Shown: piece after piece, positions 36,701 through 43,968 of the stretch | Layout of the letters: every line of letters starts with the position of its first letter | Position numbering within the stretch: position 1 is the first letter of the stretch | Assembly (NCBI GenBank): GCA_050251815.1 | Contig: JBFWMB010000002.1 | Location: forward strand, 1 to 64,000 | Reading direction: 5' to 3' | From: GWE2-40-63 sp050251815 | GTDB lineage: Bacteria > Bacteroidota > Bacteroidia > Bacteroidales > SZUA-534 | Length of the DNA stretch: 64,000 bases | The notes under the pieces: model-generated | The model's input: only the letters and a program-made list of their open reading frames with translations | Told to the model about the DNA's origin: nothing | Databases searched by the model: none | Position numbers and translations under genes: made by a program

Positions 36701-37258
36701 CAGGGTTTTTAATTCTTCGGGTGGATTAAATGCCGCATGTAGTAAGTGGGCAAAGGTGATTTTTGGAACTTCTTTTTTATCTGGTGGAACAGGAAGCCCT
36801 CCGCGTACAATGTGGAAGGTACCTTTGGTGGTTCGTTTGTCTTTTGCCGGATTGTTTAGTATTCCCTGCTTGAGGCGATAGGAACTAACGTAATCGTTTT
36901 TGAATTCATTGCCATCGGGCGGAAGGCTTATCTCCCGGGCCAGTCCTTTTTGGTTCAAAACAAAGGTGTTGTTGGGTATCCGGTACGATTTAGGGAATTC
37001 CACTTCTTTTAAATAATCATCTAAAAAATTCTGTATGCGCTGGTCAACTGGTGAAAGGTGATCAGAAAGCAAACGCGATTTTTCTTTAAAGCTTTTTATC
37101 AGATCGTCGGTTAGCGAAATAAATCGGTCATTCGCATATTTTGTAGTAGCGTCGGCATTGTCGTAAAAGAGGGGCTGTCCCAAAGCCGCTAACTGAAGGT
37201 TGATGTATTGTATCATATCCTTCCGGTCTCTTTTTTTGTGTTTTTGTTCTTTATGCAT
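33797..37258 (-). CDS. probable PPi-type phosphoenolpyruvate carboxykinase
   Basis: About 1153 residues from Met at 37258 (Met at 37216 is an alternative). The size and several blocks match my recollection of PPi-dependent PEPCK of Propionibacterium and Entamoeba (about 130 kDa): VDQRIQNFLDDYL, SSYRLKQGILNNP, TTKGTFHIVRGGLPVP, DFVENIFGNAGDHNL, WTGHTGCMVLAPHLT, GLPHYDDASPRQRRDGMCW, KTQISYSANLYGLVEEEHAGGA and SGGGKSEISKS. That enzyme converts oxaloacetate and PPi to PEP, Pi and CO2, or the reverse. No ATP-PEPCK P-loop is evident. Cytoplasmic, single gene with a terminator. Identity rests on recalled similarity, so the assignment is probable, not certain. Confidence 0.7.
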   Translation of the reverse strand: MHKEQKHKKRDRKDMIQYINLQLAALGQPLFYDNADATTKYANDRFISLTDDLIKSFKEKSRLLSDHLSPVDQRIQNFLDDYLKEVEFPKSYRIPNNTFVLNQKGLAREISLPPDGNEFKNDYVSSYRLKQGILNNPAKDKRTTKGTFHIVRGGLPVPPDKKEVPKITFAHLLHAAFNPPEELKTLPFTANQKEQAKVMISLLMRPVVCPEVKGVISEKSMEIRFFAPGSFASNLDFVENIFGNAGDHNLAINDAALDIEHWTGHTGCMVLAPHLTLLKKKDIGLPHYDDASPRQRRDGMCWKDENECYNDGVAFKLTCRDDRGVVITLIADNYYGYSKKEIKTQISYSANLYGLVEEEHAGGAIAFSCGNMMDKIYGDIYTSKFKPGYTFENVKKLMGDAIEVLPEGYAVDKKYSDIFYIPEHADFDINKRTVSWKNNNKEVCLNLTPQKTYVHPTGHKFQLIKHPSQNLWRIVDTAPEGVFCHKPSTVSGGGKSEISKSMQNAIKYGAFYVDDLEQDAKKVDELLNMDYSKRWKDIRPDGSPSRSFLSPERTLGSAVKLLTPSDQYSREYNAFLKEIPDHIRMLVLYIKRLYRTDEKNTTWKDKFTVEIVNGRKGHALMFNNSPVLSSNVRIGFNPEGNWYLHKLRSDFIPAQKVQMEDDITASITIPAHRLKNLNPEYKNKSVKLVTNCESYFFQRPDEAVIRGYDKEAEYDIVQGNTFITNYEPLTRENALELYNDAISFEEYTQPVKDLIKKVVESKDDLYFVTPSHTRIVNGEPTANPRYLEKNKFKEESIASYLADVGVRLYRKMKADEPVFYPVNAVLPGRRNNPADKKAGIRSLSVYNPIHYQELPELFMDFICSLTGKSPSTTGAGSEGALTKGPFNMLVATTDLNNALLSYILTEYAGFSSAAGYIGSENRFDHDISILIPEIWARLMPEDRDPKNLIENKCLEKLEDFEYNGKKVLASRLGYRITENFAFRCMNRLFDEPLAVFTERMLKPELQNMDDYVDGINNIVEAQQKTALSYFEDGSVNAAIPPLKILLHIMAYGHYEGKDISSPELRKQFEREQVIKSDWYLERLKQKQQKDMAFCKKQVNYLVQFMQNPDNASLVVEMNIPERIEKAQKNLKEISSEAYFKNLIGTIGIDPLFK

Positions 37259-37297
37259 AATACAATTTTTAAGTACGCAAAAATAAGAAATTGGCAC

Positions 37298-37731
37298 TAT
37301 AAGTCAACGCTAAAATGAAACCGAAAACATGATTTTTGTTATGATGTATTAATCAAGGGCAGTAGTTTTTAAATAATCTTAACTTTTTCGGAAGTTTATT
37401 GATAATTAGAAAAAATACATCTAAGTTGCGGTTGTGAAGAGGCAATTAAAGTGAATTCTAAAATCGATTAAAACGACAATCAGGGCATTTAAAAGTGCCG
37501 ATGCAGAGAAAAACATAACTAAAAAATTTTTATGTTTTTGCAAAAGGGTTTTCCTGCTTAATAAAAGACGTGTTTATCCGATTTTATTCTTGTTTTTTTG
37601 TCATTCGTATAAAGTTTTGTGTAATTTTGCCCCCCAAAACAAAAGCACTTTACTTTTGTTTTGCTGTTTACAAACCGCTTTACTGCTCCGACGTGTTGAT
37701 AATTAAGGCGTAAAGCATTTGAATTTGCATT
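37298..37731. promoter_or_regulatory. suf operon upstream region with promoter and 5' hairpin
   Basis: A 434-base gap without a gene. TTTG at 37597-37600, 21 bases, then TAATTTTG at 37622-37629 form a plus-strand promoter for sufB. Just downstream, CAAAACAAAAG (37635-37645) and CTTTTGTTTTG (37653-37663) make a perfect 11-bp hairpin with a 7-base loop and no T-run, so it would sit at the very 5' end of the suf transcript. The stretch 37298-37560 is AT-rich and featureless. Confidence 0.55.
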
Positions 37732-39177
37732 ATGAATGAACAAGATAAAATATTAAACGAAGTAACGCAGAGCGAATACAAGTACGGTTTTGTTTCAAGT
37801 TTTGAGAGTGAGAGCATTCCCAAAGGACTAAACGAAGATGTAATTCGTATTATCTCTGCAAAAAAAAATGAGCCGGAATGGTTGCTTGAATTCCGGTTGA
37901 ACGCCTATCGCAATTGGCTAAAAATGACAATGCCTACTTGGGCCCATTTAAAAATCCCTGAGATTAATTATCAGGATATTATCTATTATTCAGCACCAAA
38001 GCAAAGTGCCAAGTACGACAGCTTGGATGAAGTGGATCCTGAATTATTGGAAACGTTTAATAAATTGGGCATTCCGCTCGATGAACAAAAAGTATTGGCC
38101 GGGGTTGCCGTGGATGCTGTTTTAGACAGTGTGTCGGTAAAAACAACTTTTCGCGATGTGCTGGCTGAAAAAGGCATCATTTTCTGCTCTTTTAGTGAAG
38201 CTGTGCAGGAACATCCTGATTTGGTGCGTAAATACATGGGTTCGGTTGTGCCCTCAAGCGATAATTACTTTGCCGCACTTAATTCAGCTGTTTTCTCCGA
38301 CGGTTCGTTTTGTTACATACCCAAAGGGGTACGCTGCCCCATGGAACTGAGCACTTATTTCCGTATCAATGCAGCCAATACCGGTCAGTTTGAACGCACC
38401 CTGATTGTTGCCGAAGACGACAGTTACGTGTCGTACCTCGAAGGATGTACAGCTCCCATGCGTGACGAGAATCAGTTGCATGCAGCTATTGTTGAGATTG
38501 TAGCCATGAATAATGCCGAGGTGAAGTATTCAACCGTACAAAACTGGTATCCGGGCGATAAAAACGGCAAGGGTGGAATTTACAACTTTGTTACCAAGAG
38601 GGGGTTGTGCCAGGGGAAAGGTTCAAAAATATCATGGAGCCAGGTTGAAACCGGTTCAGCGGTTACCTGGAAGTATCCAAGTACTATTTTGCTGGGTGAT
38701 AATTCAGTGTCCGAATTTTATTCAGTTGCAGTAACTAATCACCATCAGCAGGCTGATACCGGTACCAAGATGATCCACATTGGTAAAAACACCAAAAGCA
38801 CGATTGTTTCAAAAGGAATTAGTGCCGGAAAAAGCAATAACAGCTACCGGGGCCTGGTTAAAGTTTCTAAACGAGCCGATGGAGCACGAAATTTTTCGCA
38901 GTGTGATTCCCTGCTTTTAGGCGATAAATGTGGCGCGCACACCTTTCCGTATGTAGAATGTGAAAACAACACAGCAATTCTGGAGCATGAAGCAACCACA
39001 TCAAAAATTGGAGAAGACCAGATTTTTTATTGCAACCAGCGTGGTATTTCCACAGAAGATGCCATTGGAATGATTGTAAATGGTTATGCAAAAGAGGTGT
39101 TAAACACCTTGCCTATGGAGTTTGCTGTTGAGGCGCAAAAGCTTTTGCAAATCACCCTTGAAGGCTCCGTAGGATAA
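37732..39177 (+). CDS. sufB: Fe-S cluster assembly scaffold SufB
   Basis: 481 residues, full length. Core subunit of the SufBCD scaffold on which iron-sulfur clusters are built. Landmarks are the N-terminal YKYGFVSSFESE, RLNAYRNWLKM, FSDGSFCYIPKGVRCPMELSTYFRIN, SYLEGCTAPM and KISWSQVETGSAVTWKYPS, then QCDSLLLGDKCGAHTFPYVECENN, which holds the Cys proposed to carry the nascent cluster, and the His-rich EHEATTSKIGEDQIFYCNQRG. First gene of sufBCD. Confidence 0.96.
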   Translation: MNEQDKILNEVTQSEYKYGFVSSFESESIPKGLNEDVIRIISAKKNEPEWLLEFRLNAYRNWLKMTMPTWAHLKIPEINYQDIIYYSAPKQSAKYDSLDEVDPELLETFNKLGIPLDEQKVLAGVAVDAVLDSVSVKTTFRDVLAEKGIIFCSFSEAVQEHPDLVRKYMGSVVPSSDNYFAALNSAVFSDGSFCYIPKGVRCPMELSTYFRINAANTGQFERTLIVAEDDSYVSYLEGCTAPMRDENQLHAAIVEIVAMNNAEVKYSTVQNWYPGDKNGKGGIYNFVTKRGLCQGKGSKISWSQVETGSAVTWKYPSTILLGDNSVSEFYSVAVTNHHQQADTGTKMIHIGKNTKSTIVSKGISAGKSNNSYRGLVKVSKRADGARNFSQCDSLLLGDKCGAHTFPYVECENNTAILEHEATTSKIGEDQIFYCNQRGISTEDAIGMIVNGYAKEVLNTLPMEFAVEAQKLLQITLEGSVG

Positions 39178-39278
39178 AGATCGGTCACATAAAAACAAGG
39201 GAAGTTCGTTAAATAAGAATATAACCAATAGACTAAAGCCTGACAATCAAAAGTCTATTAATAAAATATATTAAAAAA

Positions 39279-40031
39279 ATGTTAAGCATAAAGAATTTGA
39301 AAGCCAATGTAGATGGCAAAGAAATATTAAAAGGCATCAACCTTGAAGTTAAACCGGGTGAAGTACACGCCATAATGGGCCCAAACGGCTCCGGTAAAAG
39401 CACCTTATCAGCGGTACTGGCCGGTAATGAGCGTTATGAAGTATCCGAAGGTGAAGTTAGTTTTAACGGGAAAGATTTATTGGATATGGCACCTGAAGAC
39501 AGGGCTCGCGAAGGGTTGTTCCTGAGTTTTCAGTATCCCATTGAAATACCTGGTGTAAGCATGGTTAATTTTATGAAAGCAGCCGTTAATGAGCACCGAA
39601 AATATCACGGGCAAGAACCCATGAGCGCGGGCGATTTTTTGAAAATGTTACGCGACAAAAAACAAGTGGTCGAAATTGACGATAGGCTAACGTCACGTTC
39701 AGTTAACGAAGGATTTTCGGGTGGTGAAAAAAAGAAAAATGAAATTTTCCAGATGGCCATGCTCGAACCTAAACTGGCTATTCTTGATGAAACCGATTCC
39801 GGACTTGACATTGATGCGCTGCGCATTGTAGCAAATGGTGTAAACAAACTCAAACGCCCCGATAATGCTACAATCTTAATTACACACTACCAGCGCCTGC
39901 TCGATTATATTATTCCCGATGTGGTGCATATTTTACACGATGGTGTAATCGTAAAAAGCGGGGGAAAAGAACTGGCGTTGGAGTTGGAAGAAAAAGGATA
40001 CGACTGGATTAAACAGGAAATTAATAGTTGA
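39279..40031 (+). CDS. sufC: Fe-S cluster assembly ATPase SufC
   Basis: 250 residues, ABC ATPase that drives conformational change of SufB-SufD. Walker A GPNGSGKST is near residue 34, the signature is the SufC-specific FSGGEKKKNEIFQMA, and Walker B is LAILDETDSGLDIDAL (Asp-Glu-Thr-Asp as in the family). It follows sufB by about 100 bases of AT-rich spacer, wider than in most suf operons, without a visible terminator. Confidence 0.96.
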   Translation: MLSIKNLKANVDGKEILKGINLEVKPGEVHAIMGPNGSGKSTLSAVLAGNERYEVSEGEVSFNGKDLLDMAPEDRAREGLFLSFQYPIEIPGVSMVNFMKAAVNEHRKYHGQEPMSAGDFLKMLRDKKQVVEIDDRLTSRSVNEGFSGGEKKKNEIFQMAMLEPKLAILDETDSGLDIDALRIVANGVNKLKRPDNATILITHYQRLLDYIIPDVVHILHDGVIVKSGGKELALELEEKGYDWIKQEINS

Positions 40032-40143
40032 TTCAAAAATCCCTTTTGAAACGGTTGATCTCTCATTTCGGGAAGCAACCGTAGCATTTGTAGAATAAGT
40101 TAGTGTACCCCTGAGGGTTAGAGTTACAAAAAAGCTATCAAAA

Positions 40144-41511
40144 ATGAGCGAACATATCGACAGCAACACCATGAAATATAAGCTGATAAGTCTTTATCAG
40201 CAAAACCTGCAACATATAAACGATGGCCTGCCTGAACGCATGAATAACTATCGCGACCAGTCCATTCGTGAATTCGATAAACAAGGTATTCCCTATAAAG
40301 GAGAAGAAAAATACAAATACACCGATTTGATGCATGCCTTTGGCCGCACTTACGGCTATTTATTTAAAGCACCAAACATTACCATCGATTCTAAAACTAT
40401 TTTTCAGTGTGCTGTACCCGATTTGGATACGCACACGCTAATTTTGGAAAACGGCTGGTATTATGCTTTAAACAACCAACATGCCGAATTACCCAAAGAA
40501 GTTGTAGCGTGCAGCATTCGCGAAGCTGCTGTAAAATACGCTGACTTGTTTGAGAAACACTACAACAAACAGGTGCTGGAACACCCGGAATCGGTGGCTG
40601 CTTTAAATACAGCCTTTGCACAGGACGGCATGTTTCTTTACATTCCTGATGGATTTGTAATGGAAAAACCCATTCAGATTATTAATTTGTTGCGGGGCAC
40701 AAATCCTTTGCTGGTAAATCAGCGTAACCTGATAGTAGCCGGAAAGAACAGTCAGGCTAAAGTTATTGTATGCGATCACACCCTTTCGCACCAGAACTTT
40801 TTATCGAACACAGTTACAGAAGTATTTGTAGATGAACACGCGGTTTTCGATTTTTATAACATCCAAAACCAGCACAACCAATCATCACAGCTATCATCGT
40901 TGTATATTCACCAAATGCAACATAGCAATACACTTACAAACACACTGACCTTACATGGCGGATTTGTACGCAACAATGTGTTTGTAAAACTGGCCGAAGA
41001 GCATTCTGAAGCTAATGTTTATGGCCTGGCACTGGTCGACAACAAACAGCATGTTGATAATTATACCTTTATTGATCATGCGGTTCCCAATTGCCAAAGC
41101 AACGAAATGTATAAAAACATTTTAGATGATGAAGCTACCGGAGCATTTAACGGTCGAATACTGGTTAGACCCGATGCCCAAAAAACCCTTGCCTTTCAAA
41201 GCAATAAAAACATTTGCCTGACACCAACAGCCCGTTTTTTCACCAAGCCTCAACTTGAGATTTATGCCGACGATGTAAAATGTTCGCATGGAGCAACCAT
41301 TGGCCAGATTGACGAAGACGCATTGTTTTACCTGCAATCGAGGGGTATTGGCGGTCGCGAAGCCCGAATGATGTTAATGTACGCTTTTGCTTTCGAAGTT
41401 ATCAGGAACATTCGTGTACCGGTTTTGACCGAACGATACGGTGAATTGGTAGAAAAACGCTTACGTGGAGAATTAAGCCGATGCGAAGGTTGTTTTGTAC
41501 ATTGTAATTAA
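40144..41511 (+). CDS. sufD: Fe-S cluster assembly protein SufD
   Basis: 455 residues; right-handed beta-helix partner of SufB, needed for iron acquisition by the complex. Landmarks are IPYKGEEKYKYTDL near the N-terminus, LNTAFAQDGMFLYIPDG, YKNILDDEATGAFNGRILVRPDAQKT and KPQLEIYADDVKCSHGATIGQIDEDALFYLQSRGI, and the end RGELSRCEGCFVHCN. A strong terminator (41532-41556) ends the transcript, so sufS, sufE and the sufT-like gene are elsewhere, at 57.6-59.9 kb. Confidence 0.95.
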   Translation: MSEHIDSNTMKYKLISLYQQNLQHINDGLPERMNNYRDQSIREFDKQGIPYKGEEKYKYTDLMHAFGRTYGYLFKAPNITIDSKTIFQCAVPDLDTHTLILENGWYYALNNQHAELPKEVVACSIREAAVKYADLFEKHYNKQVLEHPESVAALNTAFAQDGMFLYIPDGFVMEKPIQIINLLRGTNPLLVNQRNLIVAGKNSQAKVIVCDHTLSHQNFLSNTVTEVFVDEHAVFDFYNIQNQHNQSSQLSSLYIHQMQHSNTLTNTLTLHGGFVRNNVFVKLAEEHSEANVYGLALVDNKQHVDNYTFIDHAVPNCQSNEMYKNILDDEATGAFNGRILVRPDAQKTLAFQSNKNICLTPTARFFTKPQLEIYADDVKCSHGATIGQIDEDALFYLQSRGIGGREARMMLMYAFAFEVIRNIRVPVLTERYGELVEKRLRGELSRCEGCFVHCN

Positions 41512-41531
41512 TACAGTAGCAATATAATTTG

Positions 41532-41556
41532 AACCGCCCATGTGGCGGTTTTTTTT
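41532..41556 (+). terminator. intrinsic terminator of sufBCD
   Basis: Stem AACCGCC (41532-41538) and GGCGGTT (41544-41550) with loop CATGT, followed by eight T. Confidence 0.88.
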
Positions 41557-41614
41557 ATGTGCAAGACGGATTATTTTAATATTATTGCAGTACGAAACTT
41601 TTGATGATTAAAAC

Positions 41615-42706
41615 ATGCAAGTAAACGGACAAACCCGGCAATCCATCTGGTATGAACCGGAAATTAATGATGTATGGGTGATAGATCAGCGGAAATTGCC
41701 TTTTCGATTTGAGTTGGTGAAAATTAAAACACTGAAAGATGCATTTGATGCAATTGATGAAATGATTGTTCGCGGTGCACCGTTGATTGGCGTAACAGCC
41801 GGGTACGGACTTTACCTGGGCATAAGCCAGCAGACACCATCCTGTACTCTCGCTCAGATAAAATCCATGGGCGATTACTTAAAGTCATCCCGTCCCACGG
41901 CAGTTAATTTGGCCATTGTTATTGATGACATGATTCAATCGCTTGAAAAATGTTCGTCAGATGGATATTCCGAAGAAGCGTTAAGACTGGCCAGAAATTG
42001 GGAACAACGAGAACTGGACAATTGCAGCAAGATCGGCGATTTTGGTTTATCATTAATTGAACAATTAGCGAAAGCAAAAAACGAGAAAACCGTAAATATT
42101 CTTACCCATTGCAACGCCGGCTGGTTGGCCTGTGTTGATTGGGGAACAGCAACAGCTCCTATTTATAAAGCACACCTTAACGGGATTAAAGTTCACGTTT
42201 GGGTCGATGAAACCCGCCCGAGGAATCAGGGAGCACGTTTAACCGCCTGGGAGCTTGAACAGACGGGAGTTCCTTACACGGTTATTCCTGATAATACCGG
42301 CGGTCATTTAATGCAGCACGGATTGGTCGATATGGTAATTGTTGGCAGCGATCGAACCACCCGAAATGGCGATGTAGCTAATAAAATTGGAACCTATTTA
42401 AAGGCCCTGGCAGCTTACGATAACAACATTCCTTTTTATGTAGCGCTGCCATCGTCGAGTATCGATTTTAACATGACCGATGGCCTAAATAATATCCCTA
42501 TTGAGCAGCGCCATCCATCGGAGGTTACACAAATGGAAGTGCAGTTTCAGCATCAGATTATAACAGCCAACCTGATGCCAGAGCGCACTCCGGTTGCCAA
42601 TTACGGATTTGATGTTACACCCGCCCGATTAGTTACCCGCCTGATTACCGAGCGGGGAATCTGTGAAGCAAACGAGACCGGTATAACAAGGTTATTCTCA
42701 AAATAA
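41615..42706 (+). CDS. mtnA: S-methyl-5-thioribose-1-phosphate isomerase
   Basis: 363 residues. Converts 5-methylthioribose 1-phosphate (or the 5-deoxyribose analogue) to the ribulose form in salvage of methylthioadenosine/5-deoxyadenosine. Motifs include MIVRGAPLIGVTAGYG, ILTHCNAGWLA with the catalytic Cys, DETRPRNQGARLTAWEL and VIVGSDRTTRNGDVANKIGTY with the catalytic Asp. Its stop overlaps the start of the class II aldolase gene (TAAATG), showing coupling. No mtnK, mtnP, mtnC or mtnD is nearby. Confidence 0.94.
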   Translation: MQVNGQTRQSIWYEPEINDVWVIDQRKLPFRFELVKIKTLKDAFDAIDEMIVRGAPLIGVTAGYGLYLGISQQTPSCTLAQIKSMGDYLKSSRPTAVNLAIVIDDMIQSLEKCSSDGYSEEALRLARNWEQRELDNCSKIGDFGLSLIEQLAKAKNEKTVNILTHCNAGWLACVDWGTATAPIYKAHLNGIKVHVWVDETRPRNQGARLTAWELEQTGVPYTVIPDNTGGHLMQHGLVDMVIVGSDRTTRNGDVANKIGTYLKALAAYDNNIPFYVALPSSSIDFNMTDGLNNIPIEQRHPSEVTQMEVQFQHQIITANLMPERTPVANYGFDVTPARLVTRLITERGICEANETGITRLFSK

Positions 42707-43306
42707 ATGCTAGACGAAGGTTACATAAAATATACTTTTGATTGGAACAAACGGGAAATTACAATTCCAGCAGAGGTGTTGAGCGAACTGAATTTTTATC
42801 GCAACAAACTCAGGGCATTAAAAATGATAGGAAAAATACCTGATGGCCCTGGTTTTGGAAACATATCGGTTCGCGCTAATGGAGATGCCTTTTTTATCAG
42901 CGGAAGCGATACAGGAAGCAAGGAATTATTGGGAGCGGAACAGGTAGCTTTAGTTACACAGTGTAATTATTTACAGAACCATATTGTTTTTGAAGGACAA
43001 ATTGCAGCCAGCAGCGAAAGCATGAGCCATGCTGCAATTTATAAGCAGCACATGGGCGTGGGGGCTGTAATTCATGTGCATCAGTCTAAATTATGGAACC
43101 ATTACCTGAATGATTTACCAACAACCGAGGTAAAAGCAGCCTATGGAACCCCGGCTTTGGCTGAAGCAATTGCGCAAAAAGTTTGCGAAACCCCCGGGAT
43201 TAGGCTGCTTGTTTTAGGAGGTCACGAAGACGGTATCATAAGTTATGGGAGCAATCTCCAGGAGGCCTATAATGTATTAATGCAATGGTATAGAGCCTTG
43301 TTATAA
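42707..43306 (+). CDS. class II aldolase/adducin-family protein, probable salvage aldolase
   Basis: 199 residues. Metal-dependent class II aldolase fold: the GNISVR loop, FISGSDTGSKE, metal-binding HxH in VIHVHQSKLW and a third His in LGGHEDGI. The start codon overlaps the mtnA stop, so the substrate is likely the product of MtnA. It could be methylthioribulose-1-phosphate dehydratase (MtnB-like) or, more likely since no mtnC/mtnD is present, an aldolase that splits the ribulose phosphate to DHAP and an aldehyde (DHAP-shunt type). The choice cannot be made from sequence alone. Confidence 0.75.
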   Translation: MLDEGYIKYTFDWNKREITIPAEVLSELNFYRNKLRALKMIGKIPDGPGFGNISVRANGDAFFISGSDTGSKELLGAEQVALVTQCNYLQNHIVFEGQIAASSESMSHAAIYKQHMGVGAVIHVHQSKLWNHYLNDLPTTEVKAAYGTPALAEAIAQKVCETPGIRLLVLGGHEDGIISYGSNLQEAYNVLMQWYRALL

Positions 43307-43438
43307 AAGTCTTGTGTTTTATTTGGAAAATAAGCAACAAATGTGTAAAATTGCACTCCCAAAAATTAAGGGAATCATCCGACTCAGGTCGGGATTTGAT
43401 TTACGTTCTTAAAACAGATTAATTTATAATTATTGGTA

Positions 43439-43555
43439 GGGCCCATAGCTCAGCTGGTTCCGATTATAATAAAGCGGTGCTTTATATAAAATTGAGGATT
43501 CTCGAAAAAAGTCAAAATTGTAAATTTTGTTTTTTCGAAATTAGTAGCATCTGAC
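43439..43555 (+). pseudogene. broken copy of the CAU tRNA, split by an 83-base insert
   Basis: The first 21 bases (43439-43459) are identical to the 5' end of the intact tRNA at 43610, and the bases before it are also alike. Then 81-83 unrelated bases follow, and TTAGTAGCATCTGAC (43541-43555) resumes the tRNA with one mismatch before similarity fades in the anticodon stem. TT at the break is present on both sides. The insert ends in an AT-rich hairpin (43503-43537, stem of 15 bp with a GT bulge, loop GTA). The 3' half is missing, so it cannot make a tRNA. Confidence 0.8.
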
Positions 43556-43609
43556 ACAAGTCTGTTTTTATTTAAAGTTGGTAAAATATAACATTAATAA
43601 TTATTAGTA

Positions 43610-43684
43610 GGGCCCATAGCTCAGCTGGTTAGTAGCACCTGACTCATAATCAGGGGGTCGCTGGTTCGAGCCCAGCTGGGCCCA
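43610..43684 (+). tRNA. tRNA with CAU anticodon (elongator Met or Ile2)
   Basis: Acceptor GGGCCCA/TGGGCCC, D arm with a GCT/AGC stem plus a C-T mismatch, anticodon stem CCTGA/TCAGG with loop CTCATAA, T stem GCTGG/CCAGC with loop TTCGAGC, discriminator A; CCA is not encoded. The CAU anticodon could be methionine or, after lysidine modification, isoleucine; sequence alone does not decide. Confidence 0.93.
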
Positions 43685-43837
43685 CTTTATACTTAAGCCT
43701 TTACAGTTTTCTGTGAAGGCTTTTTTTATTGAAAAAAAATGAAGATGGGCGAGAAGTTTATGCCGAAGCATTTTTCAAACGACCGAAGGGAGTATTGAAA
43801 AAGCAATCGGTAAGCCCAGCTGGGCCCACTTTATACT
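43669..43837 (+). repeat. direct repeat of the tRNA 3' end
   Basis: 25 bases at 43669-43693, covering the T-arm 3' side, acceptor stem and nine bases beyond the tRNA, recur exactly at 43813-43837; three more bases match after one mismatch. Such copies of a tRNA 3' end are what an integrated element leaves at its far end, but only about 120 bases lie between, so this would be a collapsed remnant or a broken tandem tRNA array. Confidence 0.8.
43695..43727 (+). terminator. intrinsic terminator after the CAU tRNA
   Basis: AAGCCTTTACAG (43695-43706) pairs with CTGTGAAGGCTT (43711-43722) over loop TTTT with one T/G pair, followed by a T-run. Confidence 0.85.
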
Positions 43838-43914
43838 CAAGAAAGTGTCTAAAAAGCCTGAAATTCTTCCGGAGAATCAAATATTTGGAAAGAGCCTCGA
43901 ATAGGAATACGAAT

Positions 43915-43957
43915 AAAAGAGGCTGTGCTTTTACTTTCTGGACAGCCTCTTTTTTTT
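43915..43957. terminator. intrinsic terminator between tRNA region and dioxygenase gene
   Basis: AAAAGAGGCTGT (43915-43926) pairs with ACAGCCTCTTTT (from 43942); T-runs are present on both strands, eight on plus and four on minus. It may serve the minus-strand dioxygenase gene. Confidence 0.7.
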
Positions 43958-43968
43958 CAACAGGTTTT

